This document shows positions 25,901 through 35,000 of a stretch of DNA of 52,393 nucleotides, piece by piece; positions within the stretch are counted from its first letter, which is position 1, and every line of letters begins with the position of its first letter. The stretch comes from CAUYUA01 sp963575675. Its GTDB lineage: Bacteria; Pseudomonadota; Alphaproteobacteria; Azospirillales; Azospirillaceae. Location of the stretch: positions 1 through 52,393 of the forward strand of contig CAUYUA010000155.1 in NCBI GenBank assembly GCA_963575675.1, written 5' to 3'. A program made the translations under genes and the position numbers. The notes beneath the pieces are model-generated. The model was given only the letters and a program-made list of their open reading frames with translations. It was not told where the DNA came from and made no database searches.

Positions 25901-27331
25901 TTTCCCGAGGCGATCTTGAGGCGAAAGCAGAGGGACGCGGCGGGATAAATCTCCGTTGGATATTTGGTCGGCGTAGGTGGCGATTCGTTCGATGTTAATC
26001 AATAAATGCTCGGTGGAGTCAAGCATTTGACGGATTTCATCATTGCCCTTGTAATGGTAAATGGTGACTCCAACCTCGCCGAGACTGAGACGGCGAAGCT
26101 GTTTGGTGACGAAACTCAAGGGTTGAATGGTTTTACGTAAGAAAAGTTGTGTGATGATAATGATCAGAACGCCAACCAAGCCAGAGAGGGCTCGAAACAT
26201 CCATGTGAATTCGTCAACTTCGGCCAACACTTCATTTTCATCGGCGACGCCGATCAAAACCCAATGTCGTGACGGGTCTTTAATGGAGGGATAGATTTTC
26301 TTAAAATTGATGATTTTTCCTTGAATCCACATCAAGCCTTCATTTTCTTTGTCGATTTGATTGGCGGTGGCGGGAAAATCAATGCGGAAATTGGCGGTGT
26401 GGTTCAGCAAATGACCAAATGTCTTTTCGGAATTCGGATGAACGAGGTAGTTCCCAGAGGAGTCAATTAGGAAATAGCGTCGGGATTCTGCATGTCGATT
26501 GGCGGCGGTGATGTAGTTGAACAGGCGATCCGCAAACACTGTTGCGGTCAATACTCCAAGAGTGGCGTTATTATTTCCTATCAAGGGCGTAGAGAAATGA
26601 ATAACAGGAATAAATGGCGTTTCAATTCGACCGTTATTTTCACTGAATACAACATCTGATATATAAACTTCTCCGCGTTGGAGATTTTTTGCTTTCAAAA
26701 AGAAGTCCGCTTGACTTTGATCGTTCATTCTCTCATCCGGAATGATCTCAGTCTCTCCAGCGTGACGAGGGCGACGAACGCTGATGGCTTCCATGCCTTT
26801 GAGATTAATCAAACGGTTCTTATAAACATACGGGTAGGCGTCGCTGAAGTTGCGCAATGTTGCGATGACGTCGTTACGCCAAGTGGCGGCTTTCTCTGGG
26901 CTGTCGAAATCGTTCCAATAGGCGTATCTAAGGACATCATGGTTGAAAGTGTGATATTGAGCGTCTTCGCGCGCTAATTCCAAGAATTCTTCGATGCTGC
27001 GGGTAATTTTTGCGGTTTCTTGGATTTGTAGTTCTTCGGCTTTGGTGCGATAGACGTGATCTGTGCTTTTGTAGCCGTAATATCCCACGACGGCCATGAC
27101 GCCGAACGCCACGCCATAAAACAGAAGCGCAAACTTTGTATAAAGATTGAGTTGGTTGAATTTCGGAACACGAAAACGGCTTTGCGTGCGTGAGGACACG
27201 TCGCCGACGTCGGAACGAGAAGGGGGGGCGTCGGAGTTGGAGGAATCGGAGTTGGAAGAAAACGTCAATTCTCTCGGCGGCGAGGCGGACAAAAACGACG
27301 GAGATGGGAGAAAGCGTTCGTTCTCGTTCAT
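22982..27331 (-). CDS. Giant hybrid histidine kinase (Cache-HAMP-GAF-coiled coil-HisKA-HATPase-REC-REC-REC)
   Basis: The 1449-residue inner-membrane kinase starts with a Ser-rich cytoplasmic tail. TM1 at about 62-86 and TM2 at about 378-400 flank a periplasmic dCache-like domain (YFLIDSSGNYLVHPNSE, HWVLIGVADENEVLAEVDEF). HAMP, GAF (RGVFYVLDAEQQRLELIGSY) and a long coiled coil of 21-residue repeats follow. HisKA NMSHELRTPLNS has His775; the HATPase has NLLSNAVKFT and GGTGLGLTISQ. REC1 (about 1047-1170) has Asp in LLDLGLPDMDG. REC2 is degenerate (TIDFQRNEN). REC3 has LVVDDDPRN and FMDLMMPDLNG. Its ATG overlaps the preceding stop as ATGA and its stop overlaps the CheB/CheR start, so all are translationally coupled. 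Confidence 0.94.
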   Translation of the reverse strand: MNENERFLPSPSFLSASPPRELTFSSNSDSSNSDAPPSRSDVGDVSSRTQSRFRVPKFNQLNLYTKFALLFYGVAFGVMAVVGYYGYKSTDHVYRTKAEELQIQETAKITRSIEEFLELAREDAQYHTFNHDVLRYAYWNDFDSPEKAATWRNDVIATLRNFSDAYPYVYKNRLINLKGMEAISVRRPRHAGETEIIPDERMNDQSQADFFLKAKNLQRGEVYISDVVFSENNGRIETPFIPVIHFSTPLIGNNNATLGVLTATVFADRLFNYITAANRHAESRRYFLIDSSGNYLVHPNSEKTFGHLLNHTANFRIDFPATANQIDKENEGLMWIQGKIINFKKIYPSIKDPSRHWVLIGVADENEVLAEVDEFTWMFRALSGLVGVLIIIITQLFLRKTIQPLSFVTKQLRRLSLGEVGVTIYHYKGNDEIRQMLDSTEHLLINIERIATYADQISNGDLSRRVPLLSPQDRLGKALNNMVDMLRASKQKDICDNWVKDSVNQLNYTLSSEFSLRRLADAAIGITGRTLSAGRGVFYVLDAEQQRLELIGSYMHNERDTLGATVQFGEGAIGQVAHEMKPIILRLRSENTYANSAVETGTSRTIPNFIYAYPLLRENELLGVIELDTFEKLQQHELDYLTRATEVVSSFLYSVKQRDRIQKLLNAAKAEARRANEANAMMETQQQHLQRQTEELLHANALMEEQQQQLHQQAEELQMANAQMEEQQRQLEIQKQELEYRNTQLISSHEEIIHKAEQLEAASRYKSEFLANMSHELRTPLNSIILLSKMLAVNDDRRLNEEDTKRASIILQAGEELLRLINDILDLSKIEAGRMEIVTQELEIEVLIHEIRYMFEPMAQEKNLEFRIEIMWQGQFLTDHDKLSQILRNLLSNAVKFTREGCVSVHVERVEGEPRPIRISVRDTGIGIPPNKQELIFQAFQQVDGSVSREFGGTGLGLTISQKFAELLGGRIMVESQEGVGSNFILHLPDQPPIAIHQPETTSNHLETAPPPPPTLSGYLPQGPKPAPFFTPHPEDDRNTLHPSDIIILIIEDDPIFSSIVTEMNHALGHKSIIATNGREGVHLARTYRPKGILLDLGLPDMDGIEVLHELKTAFDLRNIPVYIISGRVRDQSLNSKDILGYLHKPIDQEQLSTAIENIITQVEATNHVILVLSGEALKASDIDELLKNRAALLKNTSRTLNIPASLKVIEVSSVDEALSHLQSGATTLITIDFQRNENIVETCRRLHHVAPNVPLILFGVKPLTEEETLSLTPYTSSIITRAPRAELRMLENIEHFLENAARPPERHHTPRLPPFDKFRPLILSGRNILVVDDDPRNLFVITSALEQAGAKVYNALSGTKALNYLNDNSPDLIFMDLMMPDLNGFETIRRIRNTPTKAGTPIVVLSAKAMRADREEAMISGADDFLAKPIDYELLVSTAATWCEGRRR

Positions 27332-28401
27332 GGCTGCGCCATTTCTCTGAGGGTAATGCGGATTTGGCGAAGTTTTGCGGTAAGATAACCAATCAATCGC
27401 AATGTCTCGATGGATTTTTTGTGATCATAGAATTCTGCGGGTGGAGTAATGGTGCGGCGTAGGCCGACTTTCGCTTTAATAGGTTGCATTTCAGCCAGAG
27501 CAAGGTTGAGAACGGAGAGAATGTCTCCGACTGTGGCGGAAGTTATGGGATGGAAAGGGGCTATGTCGGGAGAATCGATGCCGAGTTTCAGCTGAATGTG
27601 TTCAACTTCGGTCATCATCAGGAATGCGGCGTCGATGATGTCGTTGTAGGTTGGCGCAGAAAGAGGCGTGGGCGGCGGCGCGGTGCGATCGATGATCGCC
27701 AAGTGATTGATAATGGCGTCGATGTCGTCGTTCAGTCGCATTGTTTCGGCGAAAATGACGGAAAATCCTAAAACGCCGCTCAGCATAATATCCCATGCGT
27801 TTTGGATTTGATGGAGCTTATTAAAAACGTCTATTAATTGTTTCGGAGCATCGGCGTGATTGGGGGAATTGAGGAGAGGAGGAGAGATATCTGCGCGAAT
27901 TCCTAAAAAACGCCTCAATATCTGCATTTCCGTCAGCATTCTTTGAGTTTGCGCCCAGACATAGATGACTTCGATGCGGGTGGTGGGATAAAGGCCGACG
28001 GCGGAAACGGCGGGGATTCTATGGATGCGTCGGAGCGCGTTCATGCGTTCAAAAATAGCGTCAAACTTATACCATAAATGACGTAGATGAAGATCGGTGT
28101 TGATTGGGGTGATTAAAGGGGCGGTCGTTTCACCGAAGTGACGCAAAAACAGGTTGGTTTCTTGTTCAATCAAGACGCATTGCGCGTATATTTCGTTGAA
28201 AGAGGCGTCTTGAATCTGTTGGCTGACGCGAGTGATTGTAAGCGGTTGGTTTCCCTTGGCGACGGCAATGGACGGAGTTTCGCTGTTGGAGTCCATTGAC
28301 GGCTTTTCGGTCGCAAAAACGGGCGTCCAAAGTGCGGTGAGAGCAATTGGGGCAGCCAACGCGAGGGAAAAAAGAGTTCGGAAGGAGGCGGTCTTCGTCA
28401 A
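27328..28401 (-). CDS. Exported helical protein of unknown function (first gene of sensory unit)
   Basis: The roughly 357-residue product has a signal-peptide-like N-terminus (LFSLALAAPIALTALWTPVF then ATEK). The rest is mostly amphipathic helix with no catalytic motif. I do not recognise the family. Its TGA overlaps the ATG of the giant kinase, so it should be made together with it and may be the periplasmic partner of the kinase Cache domain. The start is unclear: the TTG at 28401 lacks a ribosome site. The 1.1 kb AT-rich gap upstream presumably holds the unit's promoter. Confidence 0.75.
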   Translation of the reverse strand: MTKTASFRTLFSLALAAPIALTALWTPVFATEKPSMDSNSETPSIAVAKGNQPLTITRVSQQIQDASFNEIYAQCVLIEQETNLFLRHFGETTAPLITPINTDLHLRHLWYKFDAIFERMNALRRIHRIPAVSAVGLYPTTRIEVIYVWAQTQRMLTEMQILRRFLGIRADISPPLLNSPNHADAPKQLIDVFNKLHQIQNAWDIMLSGVLGFSVIFAETMRLNDDIDAIINHLAIIDRTAPPPTPLSAPTYNDIIDAAFLMMTEVEHIQLKLGIDSPDIAPFHPITSATVGDILSVLNLALAEMQPIKAKVGLRRTITPPAEFYDHKKSIETLRLIGYLTAKLRQIRITLREMAQP

Positions 28402-28475
28402 GGAGGCGTTCCGGTAAGTTATGTGCGTTGTGCAAAATTATTGTGCGGAGGACGGATTGGCAGTTTTAGCAGTTG

Positions 28476-28524
28476 GTGAGTGATTAGGTAGAGTGAGTCA
28501 TTAGGCAGAGTGAGTGATTGAAGG
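28476..28524. repeat. Imperfect 17-bp tandem repeats (three units)
   Basis: GTGAGTGATTAGGTAGA is followed by a second copy with two changes and a third, truncated copy. Related fragments TTAGGTAGAGCAAGTG near 28637 and GTAAGTGAGTCATTC near 28907 suggest further sites. They lie upstream of the four-gene sensory unit and may be regulator sites. Confidence 0.65.
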
Positions 28525-28936
28525 TATGTTTGACGTATGACGATCTCAAAACGTAACCCATGCGCAAGTTGTGCGCGCAACAAATTCCATTTTTATGAAA
28601 ACGTATATGGAGGTGTTATCTTTTTATAATTTACCGTTAGGTAGAGCAAGTGTTGTTTTATGATATGAAAAATTACGATAATTATAATATAAATCCTCTT
28701 TATTATTGGTAGTAAAAATATAAAGTCGCAGACGAAATTTATTATCGTTGTAGGTTACGATATGTTGCAGAGATTGTATCTGTTTTGCGGAATTGTTTCA
28801 ATGGGAGGATTGTGCGAAGGCAGGGTTGTATGAAGTTGCATGTTCAAAAAAATTATTCGCAATAATTTGCGATTCCTGCTGAACTCTTTTGGTTTTTGGA
28901 GGAGGGTAAGTGAGTCATTCTCCTAATTTATTGAAA

Positions 28937-29140
28937 TTACGGGTCTTTTTTATAAACAGGCTTTGAAGGAAGGGCTTGTGTGGAATTTGTGAGGGGAGCA
29001 TGTGCGGTTTTTGCATCACAGGGGGCGATGGGTTGTTGTGAGGTGGCGGCAAGAGCTTCGATTAACTGTTGCGCGTCATTCTTGAACACAAGATAATGGG
29101 GTGGGTCAAGTTTTAGGGGAGTTTTGAAGTGAAATTCCAA
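28937..29140 (-). CDS. Possible small protein, start unresolved
   Basis: The frame reads LEFHFKTPLKLDPPHYLVF and NDAQQLIEALAATSQQ, which looks protein-like. It stays open upstream to a stop at 29198-29200 but contains no ATG; the TTG at 29140 is the only listed start and has no ribosome site. A second frame with an ATG at 29229 runs into it through a 10-A tract (29190-29199), so slippage or a sequencing error could join them. The family is unknown. Confidence 0.3.
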   Translation of the reverse strand: MEFHFKTPLKLDPPHYLVFKNDAQQLIEALAATSQQPIAPCDAKTAHAPLTNSTQALPSKPVYKKDP

Positions 29141-29543
29141 TGGAACGGAATTGAAGCTATGACAATCTTTGGGCGCGGGGTGTATGCGCTTTTTTTTTTA
29201 GAGATATTCGTGCCGAGAATCCAAAACATGCTTGGTTGTAAATTTAGTTATGAATGTTTGAAATAGAAACACTTTAGAAAAAAATGAGATTAAATACAGG
29301 TTGTAGCGTAGAGGTGTGGACAAGTTTCAATTGTTTGTATAATTTTTTAGGAAAAATAAAGGAAATTAAGAAAGCAGGTATTGTTTGTTGCATCGAGTCG
29401 ATCCTGGTGTGTCGCGATAGATTGTAAATTGATATAAATTGAAGAGGTTGTCGAATGTATGCTAATGGGAAGGCGTTCAGTCTTTGCAGTTTCTCTTGAA
29501 TCTCTGAACCGATGTAACAACGTATTGCGGTGTGGTGACGACG

Positions 29544-30245
29544 ATGTCCCGTGTTCCCAGTCCTTTTTATGGCGATCGACCGTTCCGGCATAGTCTGGAG
29601 GTGGCGCGTGTGGAAGCGTCCCGCCCTTTGTCGCGTGAGGAGGTTTCTGAGGTGATTCGGCAGATCGTCGGCAGTCTCTCCGGCGACCTTTCGGCCACGG
29701 ACCTCTATTTGTATGGCGAACTCGAAGGGCTCATGCGCTACATCCAGACGGCGCGTGAGGAAATCGCCGCGTTGCGGCCGCAAGAGATTCGCGACAGCCA
29801 ACTGCCGGTGGCGACGGACGAGTTGGATGCCGTGGTGCATGCCACGGAAGTCGCCACCAATCTGATTATGGACGCCGGAGAAGAGATTCAAAAACTAGCG
29901 GAAAAAATCAGCGATGTTGTTGGCGATGACGTCGCCAAAAGCTTGATTGTTCAAGCCACACGCATTTTTGAAGCCTGCAATTTTCAGGATTTAACGGGCC
30001 AGCGCATTCAAAAAGTAGTGCGGACGCTGCATTCGGTTGAGAAGAGGGTGGAGGATTTGGTGTCGGCGTTCGGTGAACAAGCCGATTTCGTCGCTAAAAA
30101 AGCCGAGGCTTTTTCTCAAGCTGGCGGCGCTATTTGCTATGAAGGAGACTCTGGGGAAGAAAATCGCTTGCTTCATGGCCCGCAGAGACCGGGAGCTGCG
30201 ATTGATCAAAGAGAGATCGATCGTCTTTTGGCTAGTTTTGATTAG
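29544..30245 (+). CDS. cheZ: CheZ-family CheY-P phosphatase
   Basis: CheZ dephosphorylates CheY-P to reset flagellar signalling. The 233-residue helical protein has the active-site motif NFQDLTGQRIQKV with Asp149 and Gln153, matching the catalytic Asp/Gln pair of the family. It ends in AIDQREIDRLLASFD, which matches the C-terminal CheY-binding tail. The start is ATG 29544; two GTGs at 29532 and 29535 are also possible, and none has a good ribosome site. It is first in a compact plus-strand unit with two MotB-like genes. Confidence 0.88.
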   Translation: MSRVPSPFYGDRPFRHSLEVARVEASRPLSREEVSEVIRQIVGSLSGDLSATDLYLYGELEGLMRYIQTAREEIAALRPQEIRDSQLPVATDELDAVVHATEVATNLIMDAGEEIQKLAEKISDVVGDDVAKSLIVQATRIFEACNFQDLTGQRIQKVVRTLHSVEKRVEDLVSAFGEQADFVAKKAEAFSQAGGAICYEGDSGEENRLLHGPQRPGAAIDQREIDRLLASFD

Positions 30246-30257
30246 GTTGCGCCGGTT

Positions 30258-31109
30258 ATGGTCGGAATTGCCAAAACATTCGAAAGCGCCAAGACAACGG
30301 CGTCCTCCGCCGGGGGGGCGATTCTGCTGTTTCTGTCGTTGTTTTTGTTGTTGCTGGTTTTCTTCATTGTCTTGAACACTCATTCGGCTTTGCGCGGCGA
30401 TCGTGTAAAAGCGGCGTTGGGAAGCGTTGAGCGTCGGTTTGCCGCGCCGCACGTCGTTATCGCCGGTGGTGAGAGTCGGCGCGACGCCGCTTTGCTGGCG
30501 ACTGCTGGGGCAACTCTGAAGGCGATCGGCGACGCGCTCGCGGCGCAGTTGCCGTTTGCTCGCATCGATACGCCGGTCGCGGGAAGGCAAATGGCGGCGG
30601 TTTTGCCTCTAAACAGCCTTTTTGAGCCGGATGGCGTCGCTTTGCTGAAGGGACGCGAGCGTTTGTTCTTCGATTTAGCGGATGTTTTGCGTAAGAACGC
30701 TTTGAGCGCGTCTTCAGGATTTCGTGTGGATTTAGAGATATTTTTGCCGTTGCGCGGCGCTCGTTTGCCGCGTCCCGGACGGGCTCCGGCGTTGTCGGAG
30801 TTTTTGCCGCCGCCTGGTTTTTCTGCTCCGATCGCCTCGTTTCCCATGCAAGAGGCGCCGCGTGTCGCAACGCCGTCTTCTCAACCTAAAGCGCCCCAAT
30901 CTCAAGCGACTCGCGTAACGGAAGAAGTCGAGCCGAATTCGGTTTTGCGCGCAGGACGTTTGGCGCAAGCCTTGATCGAAGCTCAGGCGCCGTCCGGGGC
31001 GTTTTCGATTGGTTTGGAGGCTGGAACCCCTGGACTTGCGCGTTTTGTATTTACTGTGCATCAGGGCGGCGCTTCGTTCGGTTCCTCCGTCCGTGGAGGG
31101 AAGGATTGA
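30258..31109 (+). CDS. MotB-like inner-membrane protein lacking the ion-path Asp
   Basis: The 283-residue protein has one TM near 19-40 (LFLLLLVFFIVLN) placed like the TM of MotB. A periplasmic part and a Pro/Ala-rich linker follow. The MotB TM aspartate is not present; the segment is purely hydrophobic with Ser and Thr. The C-terminal part has no recognisable OmpA peptidoglycan motif. It starts 12 bp after cheZ and its TGA overlaps the ATG of the next MotB-like gene, so the two products are probably partners. It could also be a TolR/ExbD-like scaffold. The function is inferred from position only. Confidence 0.65.
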   Translation: MVGIAKTFESAKTTASSAGGAILLFLSLFLLLLVFFIVLNTHSALRGDRVKAALGSVERRFAAPHVVIAGGESRRDAALLATAGATLKAIGDALAAQLPFARIDTPVAGRQMAAVLPLNSLFEPDGVALLKGRERLFFDLADVLRKNALSASSGFRVDLEIFLPLRGARLPRPGRAPALSEFLPPPGFSAPIASFPMQEAPRVATPSSQPKAPQSQATRVTEEVEPNSVLRAGRLAQALIEAQAPSGAFSIGLEAGTPGLARFVFTVHQGGASFGSSVRGGKD

Positions 31110-32005
31110 TGAGGGAGCGAGCTATGTCGGCACAGGAGCGACTTCGATATTCTCGCGCCGGTTTGTCTCAAAGCAGATCGTTCGATCGGTCGCGCGCGCC
31201 TCGCCCTTTTCCGGCGCCGTCTGGTGGAGTTGCTGCTATGGCGCGCGCGCGCGCGTCGCGGAGGTCGGGGGTATGGTTGATCAGCTTCACGGATTTGGTT
31301 TGCTTGATGTTGGCCTTTTTCGTGCTGAAGTTCTCCATGACCGAGCCGGATCGGCAGCGTTTGCGCGACATGGCGGGTGCTTTGACCGGGCGTGTTTCTC
31401 CAGTTAATGTGATACCTTATGCGGCGTCGTCCCCTGAATCGCCTATTCCCTTGGGTTATCTGACGGCGGTTTTGAATAATCAATTTGCCGGTTTGCAGGG
31501 ATTTTCTCGCATCGTCGCCGAATATCAAGGCGATCGCGTGGTGATTCGTTTGCCTGGCGATCAAATTTTTACGCCCGGCTGCAGTGATCTCAGCGTTCAA
31601 GGCGATCGAATATTGTTCGTGTTGGGTGGCGTATTGGGGCGCATCAATAATCGAATTGAAGTGATCGGCCATGCCGAGGTGTTTCCGGGCAACGACCCTT
31701 GGGCCGCCGATCGTTGGGCGTTGGCTCTGGGCCGCGCCGCCGCCACGGCGGGAGAGATGCGGGAAAACGGCTATCGTCGGACTTTGGCTGTGCGCGCAAT
31801 CGCGGCGACCGCCGCTCCATCTTCAGCAATGTTAGGTCGATCTTCGGCCTCATCGTCTCGTTCTCCTCCTAAGGGGGGCGGTGTTTCCGGAGCTTTGAAT
31901 GTTCCGTCGCCCATCGATGCCGTTCCTGGCGGGACGAGGCTTAGCCAGGGCGTAATTGAACAACGACATATCGATATTGTTGTCCGCGAACAGGAGGGAG
32001 AGTGA
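31109..32005 (+). CDS. MotB/OmpA-family stator-like protein
   Basis: The 298-residue protein has a basic cytoplasmic tail, then a TM with the MotB signature (GVWLISFTDLVCLMLAFFVL) in which Asp62 corresponds to the ion-binding Asp of MotB. The periplasmic part resembles an OmpA-like peptidoglycan domain (NRIEVIGHAEVFPGNDP, then ALALGRAAATAGEMRENGY), although the usual GHTD reads GHAE. The ATG at 31109 overlaps the upstream stop and has GGAGGGAAGG before it. No MotA gene is nearby, so its channel partner must be encoded elsewhere or differ. A (GC)n run near 31240 encodes Ala-Arg repeats. Confidence 0.82.
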   Translation: MRERAMSAQERLRYSRAGLSQSRSFDRSRAPRPFPAPSGGVAAMARARASRRSGVWLISFTDLVCLMLAFFVLKFSMTEPDRQRLRDMAGALTGRVSPVNVIPYAASSPESPIPLGYLTAVLNNQFAGLQGFSRIVAEYQGDRVVIRLPGDQIFTPGCSDLSVQGDRILFVLGGVLGRINNRIEVIGHAEVFPGNDPWAADRWALALGRAAATAGEMRENGYRRTLAVRAIAATAAPSSAMLGRSSASSSRSPPKGGGVSGALNVPSPIDAVPGGTRLSQGVIEQRHIDIVVREQEGE

Positions 32006-32006
32006 C

Positions 32007-35000
32007 ATGACGCGTCTTCGGCGGCCGTCGTCGAACGGTTGGGTCATCGCGGCAACTCTGGTTTTCGCCGTTCTTTTTTCTTCGGTCTCAGGAAGAGCTG
32101 CTTCCGACGCCGTCGTGAAGGCGCGCGGCGCCAACCATCCCGATCACACGCGATTGGTTTTTGAATGGGGCCGACCGATTAATTACACCATCACTGTGTC
32201 GGGCGCCTCTGTCCGGCTGCAATTCGATCAGCCGGGGCAAATCGATGTGTCTGCGATACAGCGCGGAAAGCTTAATAACATTGCCGGAGTCGAAGTTTCG
32301 AGCAATGGGCGTTTGGCGGTGACCGTCACCGTTCCGGCAACTTCCGCCGTTCATGATTTCCGCAGTGAACAGAAGATTGTGTTGGACGTTTTTAATCCAG
32401 GCACGCGCAAGCCTTCTGTTGACGCTCCTATTACAACACAGACTTCTCCTGCGCCGCCGCCGATGCCGTCTCCTCGTCCTTTGTCTGTAAGCGGCGCGGC
32501 GAAACCTGATCTCGTTCACAAGCCGATAGCCATCGACGCACAGTCGCCGCCTTCTTTAACCGTTACCGAAGCGCCGGCGCAGGCCGCTTCCACGTTGGTT
32601 TCGACTTCTACGCCTACTGCGGCGACTTCCGTTATTTCGGCGTCTCCAGGCGTTCTTTCCGTTCCTGCGGTCTCGGCGTTGCCGACAGCTCCTTTGTTGC
32701 CGCCTGGCGTTGTGGCGTCGCCTTTGGCGTCTACGGTTCAGAGCCCATTACCCGATGTTCCGACGCCTGTGGCTGCTGCGCCTGTTGTCGTTCCGACGGC
32801 CGATAGCGCTCCGGTTTTGACTTTTGATCCTGGAGGCCCGGCCGGAGCCGCTTTTTTCGCGCGCAGCGATCAATTCTACGCTGTTTTTGATCGACCGATG
32901 CCCGTGGCGGCGGGAGTCTTGGCCAATAATCGCGCTAGAATCGTCGGAGACGTCGAAGCTGTGCCTGCGACGGGCGGCGGCGCGTTTCGTTTGAGGATGA
33001 AGCCGTGGTTGCGGCCTTCGATCGATCGGGTCGGGAATCAGTGGCGCGTTCAATTTGTTCCCACCGCTGATCAAGCTCGTTCGCCGTTGCGTGTTGAATC
33101 GCAGCCGGAGTTCGCACTGGGCGCGCGGTTGTTAATCAGTGCGCCAGGTCCTGTTTCGGTGATTACAGTCAACGATCTTGATATTGGCGATGCTCTTTAT
33201 GTTGCGCCTATGGCCGCCGTTGGTCGATACGTTCCTGAAACGCTTTCTTTTGCTCAGGCTGAGCTGATTGAAACTTTTCAGGGATTGGTCGTTCGACCGT
33301 TGGCCGATGGCGTGACCGTGCGTCCGGTGCGTGAAGGCGTTGAGATCACCTCCGCCGGAGGAGGCGGCATGATGCTCTCCTCCGTTGATGATTTGCGCGC
33401 CGCGCCGCGTCCTGTCGAGTTACACCCTTTAAGCCGATCCTCTGCGGCCACGCCGGGTTCTTCTTCCTCGTCTTCGGGAAACGCGCCCGGAGATTCGGCT
33501 AAGCGTCCCTCTTCCGGAATTATGGCCGATACGGCTGGTGGGCGTCCTTTGTTCGATCTTAACGGATGGCAGCGCGGTGGACGTGAAAAGTTTACTGTCG
33601 AACGTCAATACCTTCAGCAAGCAATCGTTGACGCTTTGCCCGAGGAAAGAACGCGCGCGCGTTTGAACTTGGTTCGTTTTTATTTTGCTCATGGTTACGC
33701 GCAAGAAACTTTGGGATTGTTGGGCATGCTGGCGGCTGAGCAACCCGACTTCAACGGATGGCCCGAGTTCCGCGCCATGCGGGGAGCCGCTATGGTTCTG
33801 GCCGGAGACCCCGACGCCGCCATGGCGGATCTGGTTGGGCCCAATCTTGACGACTTGCGCGAAGCGAGTCTGTGGCGCGCCGCCGCCGAGGTTGGTCGTC
33901 ACGATTGGCACGCCGCTGTGCGTGACTTTAAAAACGGCGATTCAATTATGGCGCAATACCCGGATCCTCACTTTCGCCGGTTGTCTCTGCTTGCGGCGGA
34001 GGCTTTTTTGCGCATGAATGATATTGCGCGGGCGGGAAAGGTGATCGATCGTTTGGTGGATCGACCGGGCGGCAATGCGGTTGATTTGCCTTCCGTTCAG
34101 TATTTCAAGGGCCTTGTTTTGCGTAGCAAGGGCGAAACGGATGAGGCTATTGAGTCGCTGCGGCGCGCTTACGAAAGCAATGATCGTCTCTATCACGCTC
34201 AAGCTGGATTGGCGTTGGTGAATTTGGAGCTGGAGGCTAAAAAAACCGCGCCGGCCACGGCCGCCGACCGTTTGGGGCAATTACGTTTCGCTTGGCGTGG
34301 CGACGAGCTGGAGATGGACATCATAGAGCGCCATGGCGAGGTTCAGTGGTTGGCCGGAGAGTATGTCGAAGGATTGAACACATTAAAAGAAGCGGCTGCG
34401 TTCTTTCCAGAGGGGCCGCGAGCCGTGGCGATTGCACAGAAGATGTTGAAACAATTCGGAGAGCTTTATCGAGATGGCGCGTCCAAGCTTCCGGCGGTTA
34501 GGGCGTTGGCGCTGTTCGATCAATTTCGTGAATTGACGCCTCCTGGAGAGGCCGGTGACGAGGTGGTTCGACAATTGGCTGAGCGTTTGGTTGAAATTGA
34601 CCTTTTGCCCAACGCTGCGGATTTGTTGGCGCATCAAGTGCGGCATCGCCTGAGCGGTTTATCGAAGGCGGAGGTTGGGGCGCGTTTGGCTTCGATCCGG
34701 TTGTTGGATGGCAAGCCTGATTTGGCGCTTGAGGCGTTGGATATGACGGAAATTCCTGGTTTGCCTCAGGAACTGATTGAAAATCGTCGTTTATTCCAGG
34801 CGCGCGCGTTGGCTGACCTTCAGCGTAATGAGGAGGCTCTGCGGGTTTTGTCTAAAGATGACACGCAGAAGGCTAATTTATTGCGGGTGGAGATCGCGTG
34901 GCGGAGTCAGCGGTGGTTCGATGCGGCGGGGGCTTTGGCGAAGGTGATTGGTCCGCCTCCCTCCAAGGGAGTTAAGCTGAGTGCGGAGACTGCGCAGTTG

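Larger units (their letters stand above)
28402..29543. other. AT-rich intergenic region with one possible small ORF
   Basis: About 1.1 kb separates two divergent signalling units. It is visibly richer in A+T than the flanks and contains the 17-bp tandem repeats at 28476 and a doubtful minus-strand ORF at 28937-29140. It should carry promoters for both units. No RNA gene was recognised, though one could be hidden. Confidence 0.6.
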
